NCBI GenBank assembly: GCA_017473865.1
Contig: JAFUJB010000003.1
Location: 1-34,313 of the forward strand
DNA from: Clostridia bacterium
Lineage (GTDB): Bacteria; Bacillota; Clostridia; Oscillospirales; CAG-272
DNA: 34,313 bases
Direction of reading: 5' to 3'
Shown: positions 1 through 7,411 of the stretch, one piece after another
How positions within the stretch are numbered: the first letter of the stretch is position 1
Layout: each line of letters starts with the position of its first letter
Position numbers and translations under genes: made by a program
Notes under the pieces: model-generated
The model's input: the letters and a program-made list of their open reading frames with translations, nothing else
Database searches by the model: none
Told to the model about the DNA's origin: nothing

Positions 1-441
1 AAGACCTTCTCTTGCGAGAGTGGACAACGTACGAGCACTTGCGAGAATAGCGTCAAATTCAACAACGCCGCCCATACACTGTGTTCTTACTTCACTGAGG
101 AGGTTAGCAGCATCGTAGTGCTTAACCTTAACGTTGTACTTCTCCTCGATAGCGTCATTTCTCTTTTTGATAGCGTCATTGAGGAGGTTGCCTTCTTCGC
201 TTTCGTTGTAAACGACGTACTTAACGTGATAGCCGTAGTCGTTAGACTGCTGAGTGATGAAGGTAAATTCGTGACCCTTATAGTCCTTCTTAGGAAGCTT
301 GGGGTCATACGCTGTCGGGGGGTCAACAATGGTACTACCATTATTGTTTCCATTATTGCCGTTTCCGGTGCATGCAACAAGCAACGAGAAAACGGAAATA
401 AGAGCGAGGAGCAGAGCAAGAAGTCTGATTGATCTCTTCAT
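1..441 (-). CDS. Lipoprotein, probable ABC transporter solute-binding protein (N-terminal 147 residues, cut by window edge)
   Basis: The frame is open from the ATG at 439-441 to the window edge. It encodes a lipoprotein signal peptide: basic MKRSIR, a leucine-rich core, and a lipobox LLVAC with the lipidated cysteine at residue 24. A low-complexity Gly/Asn linker follows, which is typical of surface solute-binding proteins. The mature part begins GHEFTFITQQSNDYGY and later has NDAIKKRNDAIEEKYNVKV, which resembles the start of family 1 extracellular solute-binding proteins (sugar type). The protein would sit on the outer face of the membrane and deliver a ligand to an ABC permease; the ligand cannot be told. 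A ribosome site AAAGGA lies about 10 bases upstream. The promoter is at 561-589 with a possible operator at 546-563. The C-terminal part and any permease genes lie outside the window. Confidence 0.8.
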   Translation of the reverse strand, partial: MKRSIRLLALLLALISVFSLLVACTGNGNNGNNNGSTIVDPPTAYDPKLPKKDYKGHEFTFITQQSNDYGYHVKYVVYNESEEGNLLNDAIKKRNDAIEEKYNVKVKHYDAANLLSEVRTQCMGGVVEFDAILASARTLSTLAREGL

Positions 442-545
442 AGCTGATGTTTCCTTTCAAATTTAATATATTAGATATTTTTGTTTTTTTGTGAGTAATT
501 TTCACTCTGCCGTAAAAACAATACCGCAGGGGAAAACGGGCACAA

Positions 546-563
546 AATATTTACGTTAATATT
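546..563. promoter_or_regulatory. 18-base dyad at the -10 and start-site region (candidate operator)
   Basis: AATATTTACGTTAATATT reads almost the same on both strands: only two positions break the symmetry around a central ACGT. It overlaps the downstream half of the -10 of the lipoprotein promoter, a classic repressor position. Which regulator binds, if any, is unknown. Confidence 0.4.
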
Positions 564-589
564 ATATCTCCAAAATGCCAAATTGTCAA
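561..589 (-). promoter_or_regulatory. Consensus sigma-A promoter for the left-edge lipoprotein gene
   Basis: On the minus strand TTGACA (584-589) is followed by a 17-base spacer and TATAAT (561-566), a perfect match to the sigma-A consensus. It leaves a leader of roughly 110 bases before the ATG at 441. A 7-base inverted repeat, AAGACAG-GAG-CTGTCTT at 588-604, abuts the -35 and could be a further regulatory site. Confidence 0.75.
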
Positions 590-670
590 GACAGGAGCTG
601 TCTTTTTGAGGATTTTTGTTGATAAAGCACAAATTCGGTTGTTCGATAAGTTATGGGAAACTCAAGTGGT

Positions 671-690
671 AATTCCATATAATTCCATAT
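671..690. repeat. Perfect 10-base tandem duplication
   Basis: AATTCCATAT occurs twice without a gap in the AT-rich gap between the lipoprotein and the kinase gene. No function can be assigned. Confidence 0.6.
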
Positions 691-750
691 TAAAAATGCA
701 CGATCAGGTAATTGCAGATTCATAAAATGTGTATAAAGACCGCGTGCATA

Positions 751-885
751 CAAAAAATATCTGTAATTTATTGGTTTTTGTTGTGCGGTATGTGTGTATG
801 TGTGCGAGCCCGCATACAGACGACAAAAGAATCAAACAAAAAATATTCGTATTTTATTGATTTTTGTCGTGTATAGTGGTAAAAT
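751..885 (+). repeat. Degenerate 86-base tandem repeat carrying the kinase promoter
   Basis: A stretch beginning CAAAAAATAT and ending near TTGNTTTTTGT occurs at 751-784 and again at 837-870, a period of 86 bases. Between them is a stem-loop (about 798-818, GTATGTG against GCATAC) with a GCGAGC centre. Only the second copy retains a good promoter (TTGATT at 857-862, TAAAAT at 880-885). The unit resembles the hairpin-plus-promoter modules at 4293-4544 and 11961-12223. Confidence 0.5.
857..885 (+). promoter_or_regulatory. Sigma-A promoter of the diacylglycerol-kinase-like gene
   Basis: TTGATT (857-862), a 17-base spacer and TAAAAT (880-885). The ATG of the gene is at 935, giving a leader of about 43 bases. 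Confidence 0.6.
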
Positions 886-934
886 ACCTATGTTGGTTAA
901 TTTTTGCCAATTAATAAAAACCGAGAGGTACAGT

Positions 935-1846
935 ATGAGAAAAATTCATATCATAAACCCCGCAGCAGGTATTGCCAAAGCACACTTGTTTATACCTAAG
1001 GGAATAGAAGTATATGAAACGAAAGGTCCCCACGATCTTGAAAGATTTATCGAGGAGACCTGTAAGGCTGAACCTGAGATACATATAACTGTTTACGGCG
1101 GCGACGGTACGGTCAGCGAGGCGGTAAACGGTATTATGGCTGCCGGAAGCGAAGCTATGGAAAAGACTGTACTTTCGGTAGTTCCCAAAGGCTCGGGTAA
1201 TGATTTTGTACGTAATTTTGCCAAGGGGGAAAATTTTCTCGGCAAAGTTGACGTCATTAAGTGTAACGACAGATATTGCATAAATTCAATTAATATAGGA
1301 TTTGACTGCGACGTTATAGTCGAGACCGACAAGGTTAAGAAAAACGTTTTTACATCGGGTAGTCTCGGATATATTGTGGGAGTCGTAAAGGTTCTCTCTA
1401 AAGAACTCGGCACACAGCTTGAAATCAGCATTACCGACAAAAACGGGCGCGTCAGAAACTTTAACGGCGAATTTTTGCTTACTGCTTTAGGCAACGGCAA
1501 ATATTGCGGCGGCGGTTTTAAATTTGCACCCGCGGCAAGCCTTGACGACGGTCTGTTTGACGTTCTTGTTGTAAATAAAATGAGCAAATCTACGTTTGTA
1601 AAGCTTGTGGGCGATTACAGAAGCGGCAAACACGTTGACCTTGAGTCATGCAAGGCCGGACCTAAATATAAGCATTTGCTCAAATATTATCAGTGTCGCG
1701 AAATGACGGTAAAAAATATCAGCAGAGTAGGCATTGACGGTGAAATATTTGAAACGGACAAGGCTGAAATTTCAATTATTCCGTCTGCAATCAACGTTCA
1801 GATGCCATCTCTTGACCTGACAAAATTTAAGAACACGAAGCAATAA
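935..1846 (+). CDS. Diacylglycerol/lipid kinase family protein (DAGK catalytic domain)
   Basis: The protein has 303 residues. It starts MRKIHIINPAAG, the N-terminal signature of the DAGK/LCB5/YegS family, and has the nucleotide-binding motif GGDGT at residues 55-59, followed by PKGSGNDF, also typical. Such enzymes phosphorylate diacylglycerol or related lipids at the cytoplasmic face of the membrane, using ATP; in Firmicutes this returns diacylglycerol to phosphatidate. The exact lipid cannot be read from the sequence. The frame stays open upstream, but the ATG at 935 is preferred because GAGAGG lies 6-12 bases before it and because family members begin here. The 3' end overlaps the convergent amidotransferase gene by 20 bases. 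Confidence 0.88.
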   Translation: MRKIHIINPAAGIAKAHLFIPKGIEVYETKGPHDLERFIEETCKAEPEIHITVYGGDGTVSEAVNGIMAAGSEAMEKTVLSVVPKGSGNDFVRNFAKGENFLGKVDVIKCNDRYCINSINIGFDCDVIVETDKVKKNVFTSGSLGYIVGVVKVLSKELGTQLEISITDKNGRVRNFNGEFLLTALGNGKYCGGGFKFAPAASLDDGLFDVLVVNKMSKSTFVKLVGDYRSGKHVDLESCKAGPKYKHLLKYYQCREMTVKNISRVGIDGEIFETDKAEISIIPSAINVQMPSLDLTKFKNTKQ

Positions 1847-2501
1847 AAGAATCGAACAGCATTTTTGCGTGAATATCGGTCGAATACATTCTTTCGGGAT
1901 GCCACTGAATTCCAAGGTGGAATTTCTGAGAAGGGTGATATACGGCTTCGATTACGTCTTCGCATTTTGCGGCGACTTTCAGTTCTCCCGTAGTTTTTAC
2001 GGATTGATGGTGAAAGCTGTTTACGTCGATTTTTTCGGTCTTCAGTATGTTATACAAGAAGCTGTCTTTCATAATTTCTACGGTGTGAGAGGGAATATAT
2101 CGGTCTGTTGACTGACTGTGTTGCTCGATGTGTTGATACAAAGTGCCGCCTGCGGATACTGTAATAAGCTGACACCCTCTGCAAATTCCAAGGATAGATT
2201 TGTTTGTTTCTGTTGCGTATTTGCAAAGCGTAAGCTCGAAAATGTCGCGTTCAAATTCTATATGACCGCATTTTTCGTCAACGGATTCCCCGTATTTTAA
2301 GGGGTCGATATTTGTACCGCCCGAGAAGAGTATTCCGTCAAGAGAGTCGACGCATTCTTTAATTACGGAAACGTCTCTTGAAATAGGGATTATATAGGGA
2401 ACACCGCCTGAACGCTCAATCGCCTGAGCGTAAAACGGGGTTAACTTTGTGCTCCCGAGGTAGTTATCATAAGTAGGCGTAATGCCGATCTTTGCTTTCA
2501 T
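1827..2501 (-). CDS. Class I glutamine amidotransferase-like hydrolase (peptidase C26, PuuD-like)
   Basis: This 224-residue protein belongs to the gamma-glutamyl-gamma-aminobutyrate hydrolase family. The nucleophile elbow GICRGCQ places the catalytic cysteine at residue 107. The other catalytic residues are His201 and Glu203 in GIQWHPE. FSGGTNIDP (residues 59-67) is the usual oxyanion-side motif. Family members split gamma-glutamyl amide bonds, for example in putrescine breakdown. No puu genes lie nearby, so the substrate is open. The ATG at 2501 is chosen because AAAGGAG sits about 11 bases upstream; a longer frame upstream has no family similarity. It is divergent from the diaminopimelate dehydrogenase gene and tail-to-tail with the kinase gene, overlapping it by 20 bases. 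Confidence 0.85.
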   Translation of the reverse strand: MKAKIGITPTYDNYLGSTKLTPFYAQAIERSGGVPYIIPISRDVSVIKECVDSLDGILFSGGTNIDPLKYGESVDEKCGHIEFERDIFELTLCKYATETNKSILGICRGCQLITVSAGGTLYQHIEQHSQSTDRYIPSHTVEIMKDSFLYNILKTEKIDVNSFHHQSVKTTGELKVAAKCEDVIEAVYHPSQKFHLGIQWHPERMYSTDIHAKMLFDSFIASCS

Positions 2502-2615
2502 AGTTACATATTCTCCTTTTTGCTTTTTGTACATTTTATTCATTGAGTTCGAATAATATGAAAAAGGAGAAAAACATATACAGCCCAAAAGGGTATATAG
2601 GAAAGGATAAAAAAT

Positions 2616-3599
2616 ATGAGTATCAGAGTAGGAATAGTCGGATACGGCAACCTTGCGAAAGGCGCAGAGGCTGCTATAAAATATAACGCGGATATGTCTC
2701 TTGATGCAATTTTTACAAGAAGAGATCCTGCGACTGTAAAAATCAACACGGAAAACGTTCCCGTGTTGCGTATGGAAGAAATTGAACAATACAAGGACAA
2801 GCTCGACGTTCTTATTATATGCGGCGGAAGCGCTACGGACCTGCCCGTGCAGACTCCCTGTCTTGCAAAAATGTTTAACGTTGTTGACAGCTTCGACACG
2901 CACGCAAAAATCCCCGAACATTTTGAAAACGTTGACCGTGCGTCTAAAGAAGGCGGCTATGTAAGCGTTATTTCAGTGGGTTGGGACCCCGGTATGTTTT
3001 CGCTTAACCGTCTTTACGGAGAGGCTCTTTTACCCGTTGGACAGACGTATACTTTTTGGGGAAAGGGTGTAAGTCAGGGACATTCGGACGCTATCAGAAG
3101 AATTGAAGGTGTCAAGAATGCAAAGCAATATACTATTCCCGTTGAATCGGCTCTTGAAAGGGTAAGAAACGGTGAAAATCCCGTTCTTTCAACCCGTGAA
3201 AAACACACTAGAGAGTGTTTCGTAGTTGCTGAAGATGGGGCTGACAAGGCAAGAATTGAAAAAGAAATCAAAGAAATGCCCAACTATTTTGCTGACTATG
3301 ATACGACTGTACATTTTATCAGTGAGGATGAGCTTTTGAGGGATCATTCGGGCATACCTCACGGCGGTTTTGTAATCAGAACGGGAGAGACAAACGGAGG
3401 AAAATCCAAACACGTCGTTGAATATTCGCTTAAGCTTGACTCAAATCCCGAATTTACAGCGAGCGTTCTCGTAGCATACGCAAGAGCAGCGGTAAGACTG
3501 CATAAAGAGGGTGTTATGGGATGTAAAACCGTGTTTGATATTGCTCCCGCATACCTTTCTTCACTTGACGGAGAAACTTTACGTAAAAATCTTCTGTAA
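2616..3599 (+). CDS. ddh: meso-Diaminopimelate dehydrogenase
   Basis: The 327-residue protein begins with a Rossmann NADP-binding loop, VGIVGYGNLAKG (residues 5-16). It carries hallmarks of the Ddh family: CGGSATDLP, a VDSFDTH segment, VGWDPGMFSLNR, and a C-terminal region YARAAVRLHKEG. It makes meso-diaminopimelate in one step from tetrahydrodipicolinate with ammonia and NADPH, short-cutting the lysine and peptidoglycan precursor pathway in the cytoplasm. Length matches the family (about 320-330). The ribosome site GAAAGGA is 9 bases before the ATG. It stands as a single gene, followed by the separate ywlG promoter. Presence of Ddh fits an organism with diaminopimelate-type peptidoglycan. 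Confidence 0.92.
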   Translation: MSIRVGIVGYGNLAKGAEAAIKYNADMSLDAIFTRRDPATVKINTENVPVLRMEEIEQYKDKLDVLIICGGSATDLPVQTPCLAKMFNVVDSFDTHAKIPEHFENVDRASKEGGYVSVISVGWDPGMFSLNRLYGEALLPVGQTYTFWGKGVSQGHSDAIRRIEGVKNAKQYTIPVESALERVRNGENPVLSTREKHTRECFVVAEDGADKARIEKEIKEMPNYFADYDTTVHFISEDELLRDHSGIPHGGFVIRTGETNGGKSKHVVEYSLKLDSNPEFTASVLVAYARAAVRLHKEGVMGCKTVFDIAPAYLSSLDGETLRKNLL

Positions 3600-3624
3600 A
3601 AAACGAATATATTGACTGTTTGCC

Positions 3625-3653
3625 TTGTTTTTTACTATAACAGGTGGTATAAT
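3625..3653 (+). promoter_or_regulatory. Sigma-A promoter of ywlG-like gene
   Basis: TTGTTT (3625-3630), a 17-base spacer and a perfect TATAAT (3648-3653), with the ATG at 3689. Confidence 0.65.
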
Positions 3654-3688
3654 ACAAGTGTAAAAATAAGTAAAAAGGAGTGAATACG

Positions 3689-4237
3689 ATGCTTGAAAAA
3701 TTGAGAGAAGAAGCAAGAGAATTGGCACTTCAATTTTGTGAAGGAGCAAAACTCAAAAAAGGAATGCTTGTAGTAATGGGCAGTTCATCGAGCGAGGTGA
3801 GAGGCTCAAAAATCGGAAGTGATTCAAGTCTTGAAGTTGCCGAAGCCGTATTCGGCGAAATATATAAAGTGCTTAGCGAAAAGGGAGTGTACCTTGCCGT
3901 ACAGTGCTGTGAACATCTGAACAGAGCATTGATTGTTGAAAGGGAAGCCTTGAAAGCCGGTGAAGAGATTGTAAATGCTGTACCGCAGCTTCACGCGGGC
4001 GGCGCATTTGCCATGACGGCATACAAAACCTTTAAAGACCCCGTAGCCTTGGAACATATTAAAGCCGACGCGGGCATCGACATTGGCTCTACTCTTATCG
4101 GTATGCATCTTAAAGAGGTTGCAGTTCCCGTAAGAATAAGCAAAAAGACGATTGGAAACGCATACGTTGTATGCGCAAGAACAAGACCGAAGTACATTGG
4201 CGGCGAACGTGCAAGATACGACGGTAATTTAATGTAA
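3689..4237 (+). CDS. ywlG: YwlG/TIGR01440 family protein (UPF0340)
   Basis: A 182-residue cytoplasmic protein of the conserved Firmicute family UPF0340, whose function is unknown. Recognisable family segments are LVVMGSSSSEVRG near residues 27-39, VYLAVQCCEHLNRA near 69-82, VPQLHAGGAFA, and the C-terminal ISKKTIGNAYVVCARTRPKY. In many Firmicutes it lies next to serine hydroxymethyltransferase or low-molecular-weight phosphatase genes; here it stands alone. A GTG at 3680 is in frame, but AAAAGGAG (3673-3680) overlaps it and is ideally placed for the ATG at 3689. A strong bidirectional hairpin follows the stop. Confidence 0.88.
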   Translation: MLEKLREEARELALQFCEGAKLKKGMLVVMGSSSSEVRGSKIGSDSSLEVAEAVFGEIYKVLSEKGVYLAVQCCEHLNRALIVEREALKAGEEIVNAVPQLHAGGAFAMTAYKTFKDPVALEHIKADAGIDIGSTLIGMHLKEVAVPVRISKKTIGNAYVVCARTRPKYIGGERARYDGNLM

Positions 4238-4239
4238 TT

Positions 4240-4281
4240 AAAATGGCTATATATGGGCTCCGCCTATATATAGCCATTTTT
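4240..4281. terminator. Long-stem intrinsic terminator after ywlG
   Basis: AAAATGGCTATATA pairs with TATATAGCCATTTT and the stem continues into a GGGC-TCC-GCC tip, about 19 pairs in all. The right arm ends in TTTTT. It is nearly symmetrical, so it could act in both directions. Confidence 0.75.
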
Positions 4282-4292
4282 GTGATACACAG

Positions 4293-4544
4293 GTGTGTGG
4301 GCGAAGCCCGCACACAGTCTTTTATCAAAAACAGCCAAACGAGACGTATTTTTAAGACAAGGGTTTACCTGCTTTTTGTATATCATCTTAAAAAAAGGTA
4401 ATATTTGCATTACAGACTGTGTGTGGGCGAAGCCCGCACACAGTCTTTTATCAAAAACAACCAAACGAGACGTATTTTTAAGACAAAGGTTTGCCTGTTT
4501 TTTCGTATATCCTCTTGAAAAAAGGTAATATTTGTATTATAATA
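4293..4544 (+). repeat. Tandem 126-base repeat, two copies, each a hairpin plus promoter-like segment
   Basis: Copy 1 is 4293-4418 and copy 2 is 4419-4544, over 90 percent identical by eye. Each begins with a hairpin whose tip is GGGCGAAGCCC (4299-4309; 4425-4435) inside a GTGTGTG/CGCACAC stem of up to 13 pairs, followed by a short T-rich run. Each ends with AAAAAAGGTAATATTTG. Copy 2 ends in the trmL promoter. At the same place copy 1 has only TTAAAA and TACAGA, so just the gene-proximal copy looks active. Confidence 0.85.
4515..4543 (+). promoter_or_regulatory. Sigma-A promoter of the trmL-gltX-glnS-metY operon
   Basis: TTGAAA (4515-4520), a 17-base spacer and a perfect TATAAT (4538-4543) inside the second 126-base repeat. 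The leader to the trmL ATG is about 33 bases. Confidence 0.65.
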
Positions 4545-4582
4545 TATAAGATATAATAGGACTAACTATGTAAAGGTGAAAT

Positions 4583-5074
4583 ATGGCTGACATTAATATA
4601 GTTTTGATAGAGCCCGAGATACCGCAAAATACGGGCAATATAGCAAGAACCTGCGCCGCGACGGGGGCGGCTTTACACCTCGTAAAGCCTATGGGATTTG
4701 AGATAGATAATGCGAAGCTCAAAAGGGCGGGGCTTGATTATTGGCATCAGCTTGATATAACCTATTATGAAAACTCGGACGAGTTTTTTGAAAAAAACAA
4801 AAACGAAGAAATGTTTTTCTTTTCTACCAAATCGCCCGTTTCTCACGTAAGTGCAAAGTATCCGAAAAAGGTGTTCCTTGTTTTTGGCAAAGAGACGAAG
4901 GGACTTCCCGAAGAGCTCCTGAAGGCTAACATTGACAGATGCGTAAGAATTCCGATGAGGAACGGACTCCGCAGTCTTAACCTTTCAAACTCCGCGGCGA
5001 TTGCCGTATACGAGGTATTGCGTCAAAGGGACTTTGATGGACTTATGGAAGAGGGCGTATTTCCGAACGGCTGA
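4583..5074 (+). CDS. trmL: tRNA (cytidine(34)-2'-O)-methyltransferase TrmL
   Basis: The 163-residue protein is a compact SpoU-class (SPOUT) methyltransferase of typical TrmL length. It opens with NIVLIEPEIPQNTGNIARTC, the family's first conserved block. Further on are the knot motifs FGKETKGLPEELL and IPMRNGLRSLNLSNSAAIAVYE, which bind S-adenosylmethionine. It methylates the ribose at the wobble position of certain leucine tRNAs. AAAGGTG lies 5-11 bases before the ATG. It is the first gene of a five-gene operon that is otherwise largely about aminoacyl-tRNA synthesis, so a tRNA role fits. Confidence 0.93.
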   Translation: MADINIVLIEPEIPQNTGNIARTCAATGAALHLVKPMGFEIDNAKLKRAGLDYWHQLDITYYENSDEFFEKNKNEEMFFFSTKSPVSHVSAKYPKKVFLVFGKETKGLPEELLKANIDRCVRIPMRNGLRSLNLSNSAAIAVYEVLRQRDFDGLMEEGVFPNG

Positions 5075-5093
5075 TTTCCGGAAGGTGTAAAAA

Positions 5094-5717
5094 ATGAAAA
5101 TAATATCAATGTGTTTAGGGCCGTTACAGACCAATTGTTATATAATTTACGGCAAGGACAAAAAGGCGGCGGTTATCGACCCTGCTTTTTATGCCGACAG
5201 TATACAGAGTGTGCTTGACGAAAACGGACTTATACTTGACAAAATTCTTCTTACCCATGCCCATTTTGATCATATAATGGCTGTTGAAGAACTGCGAAAA
5301 AATGGTGCAGAGCTTTATTTACACGCAGACGATGAAGAAATGCTGAATTCTCCAAAACTTAACTGTATGCTTGGATTTATGGGTAAGTCGCTAGTCTTCA
5401 AAAAACCTGAGCATCTGCTTAAAGACGGCGATACCGTCGATATAGGCGGCGAAAAGATCAGGGTAATGCATACTCCCGGACACACAAAAGGCTCGGTATG
5501 CTATATTACCGACGGCGTAATATTTTCGGGCGATACTTTGTTTTGCGGAAGTATCGGACGTACGGATCTATACGGCGGAGACTATGAAACTTTGATAAAC
5601 TCGCTGAAAAAGCTGAGTGTGATTGAAGAAAATCTCACGGTTCTTTCGGGACACGGTGAAAGAACTACCTTACAAAAAGAAAAAAATGACAACATATATA
5701 TGAAAACTTTGAGGTGA
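5094..5717 (+). CDS. Metallo-beta-lactamase-fold hydrolase (glyoxalase II-like, YqgX/YcbL type)
   Basis: A 207-residue single-domain hydrolase. The zinc motif THAHFDH is at residues 54-60. Other ligands are in HTPGHTKGS, the FSGDTLF aspartate and the C-terminal SGHGERT histidine, so both metal sites appear complete. Proteins of this size and pattern are usually called hydroxyacylglutathione hydrolase-like, but a low-GC anaerobe may lack glutathione, so the thioester substrate is uncertain. The gene lies 19 bases after trmL. Its stop codon TGA (5715-5717) overlaps the ribosome site of gltX, suggesting coupled translation. Confidence 0.88.
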   Translation: MKIISMCLGPLQTNCYIIYGKDKKAAVIDPAFYADSIQSVLDENGLILDKILLTHAHFDHIMAVEELRKNGAELYLHADDEEMLNSPKLNCMLGFMGKSLVFKKPEHLLKDGDTVDIGGEKIRVMHTPGHTKGSVCYITDGVIFSGDTLFCGSIGRTDLYGGDYETLINSLKKLSVIEENLTVLSGHGERTTLQKEKNDNIYMKTLR

Positions 5718-5722
5718 AAACA

Positions 5723-7393
5723 ATGGATTATAACAAGCTTGCTGAACTTTTATTTCCTCACATAAAGGGAACCCCTGAGGACATCGAGGAAAGATTTCCG
5801 AGAAGAACTCTTCCCGAGGGTGCAAAGGTAACGAGAATCGCTCCCTCGCCTACAGGCTTTATGCATTTCGGAACTCTCTTTCCCGCAAGAATTGCCGAAA
5901 GACTTGCTCATCAGAGCGGCGGCGTATTCTATCTCCGAATCGAAGATACAGACTCTAAAAGAGAAGTAAAGGGTGCAGAAAAGGATATAATTGAAACTCT
6001 TGCTTACTATCAGATACACTTTGACGAGGGTGCATTGGCTGATGAAAAAGAGTTTGGTATTTACGGTCCCTACAGACAGAGTCAGAGAGGCGAGATATAT
6101 CAGACCTATGCTAAACAGCTTGTAAGAGAGGGTAAAGCATACCCCTGTTTCACCACAGAAGAAGAGCTTATGGCTCTTCACGCGACAGACAAAAAAGCAG
6201 AAATAAAGAATAAAGACTGGCACAACAATCCCGATGCCGAAAAAGAAGAAATAAAGAAGCTCCGTGATATAACATACGAGCAGGCAGAAGAAGAGGTTGC
6301 AAAAGGTAACCCCTTCGTACTCCGTATTCTCTCCGACGGCGATCCCGAAAAAAAGACTCCCTTTGTGGATCTTATCAAGGGTAAGCTTGAAGTGCCCGAA
6401 AACGACGAAGATTTCGTTCTTCTCAAGAGCGACGGCATACCCACCTACCACTTTGCTCACGCGGTAGACGATCATCTTATGGGTACGACCCACGTAATCA
6501 GAGGCGAAGAGTGGCTCCCATCGCTTGCAAAGCACATTATGCTTTTCAGATATCTCGGATTCAGACTTCCTAAATATATGCACATAGCTCAGCTTATGAA
6601 AATGGAGGGTAACTCCAAGAAGAAGCTTTCAAAGAGAGATAACGGTGCTGCTGTTTCGGATTACAGAGAAAACGGCTATCCGCCCGTAAGCGTAAACGAA
6701 TACGTAATGACGCTTCTCAACTCAAACTTTGAAGAGTGGAGAATGGCAAATGCAGACAAGCCCTATACGGAATTCCCGTTCTCAATTAAGAAAATGAGTA
6801 CGTCGGGCGCTCTCTTTGATTTTGATAAGCTCAACGACGTAAGTAAAAACGCTATATCGAGAATGACAGCAGACGAAGTATATGCAGGCGTAGTTGAATG
6901 GGCAGAAGAATACGATGCTGAATTTGCAGACCTTTTGAAAGCTGACGAAAATTATGCAAAGGCTATCCTTGCTATCGGCAGAGGCGGCAAAAAGCCGAGA
7001 AAAGACTTTGCCGTCTGGAAAGACGTTAAGCCCTATATGTCATATTTCTACGATGGACTTTTCAGTGCAGAGGATACAATTTCCGACAGTTTTGACAAGG
7101 CTGACGTAAAACAGATTCTCACAAGATTTGCAGAAGTATACGACGAAAACGACGATAACAATACTTGGTTTGAAAAAATTAAGACCATCAGCGAATCGCT
7201 CAATTTTGCGTCCGATATGAAAGCATACAAGGCAAATCCCGAAAACTACAAGGGCAACGTAAGTGACGTTAGCACGATGCTCAGAATCGCTGTAACGGGC
7301 AGAACGAACTCTCCCGATATGCACGAAATTATGAGAATTCTCGGAAAAGAAAGAGTAATAGACCGTTTGAATAAAGCCGCAAATGCGCTTTGA
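5723..7393 (+). CDS. gltX: Glutamate-tRNA ligase
   Basis: The 556-residue class I synthetase charges tRNA with glutamate. The HIGH-type motif is IAPSPTGFMHFG (residues 39-50) and the KMSKS-type motif is KKLSKRD near residue 300. The glutamate-pocket block YLRIEDTD follows the first motif. It has an N-terminal extension (ELLFPHIKGTPEDIEERFPRR) and is longer than the roughly 480-residue form, a variant common in Clostridia. The frame starts at a GTG at 5714, but the ATG at 5723 is preferred, being 6 bases after GAGGTG. glnS follows at once, so Gln-tRNA is probably made directly. A discriminating specificity for this GluRS is inferred, not seen. Confidence 0.94.
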   Translation: MDYNKLAELLFPHIKGTPEDIEERFPRRTLPEGAKVTRIAPSPTGFMHFGTLFPARIAERLAHQSGGVFYLRIEDTDSKREVKGAEKDIIETLAYYQIHFDEGALADEKEFGIYGPYRQSQRGEIYQTYAKQLVREGKAYPCFTTEEELMALHATDKKAEIKNKDWHNNPDAEKEEIKKLRDITYEQAEEEVAKGNPFVLRILSDGDPEKKTPFVDLIKGKLEVPENDEDFVLLKSDGIPTYHFAHAVDDHLMGTTHVIRGEEWLPSLAKHIMLFRYLGFRLPKYMHIAQLMKMEGNSKKKLSKRDNGAAVSDYRENGYPPVSVNEYVMTLLNSNFEEWRMANADKPYTEFPFSIKKMSTSGALFDFDKLNDVSKNAISRMTADEVYAGVVEWAEEYDAEFADLLKADENYAKAILAIGRGGKKPRKDFAVWKDVKPYMSYFYDGLFSAEDTISDSFDKADVKQILTRFAEVYDENDDNNTWFEKIKTISESLNFASDMKAYKANPENYKGNVSDVSTMLRIAVTGRTNSPDMHEIMRILGKERVIDRLNKAANAL

Positions 7394-7411
7394 GAGGAAA
7401 TAGAAAAAACT

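Noticed and set aside
87-432. Open frames of about 105-110 codons at the left edge
   Set aside because: They are other-frame shadows of the minus-strand lipoprotein whose frame runs off the window edge and has a clear signal peptide and ribosome site.
5750-6583. Open frame antisense to gltX (277 codons)
   Set aside because: Shadow of gltX with low-complexity Phe/Val runs and no ribosome site.
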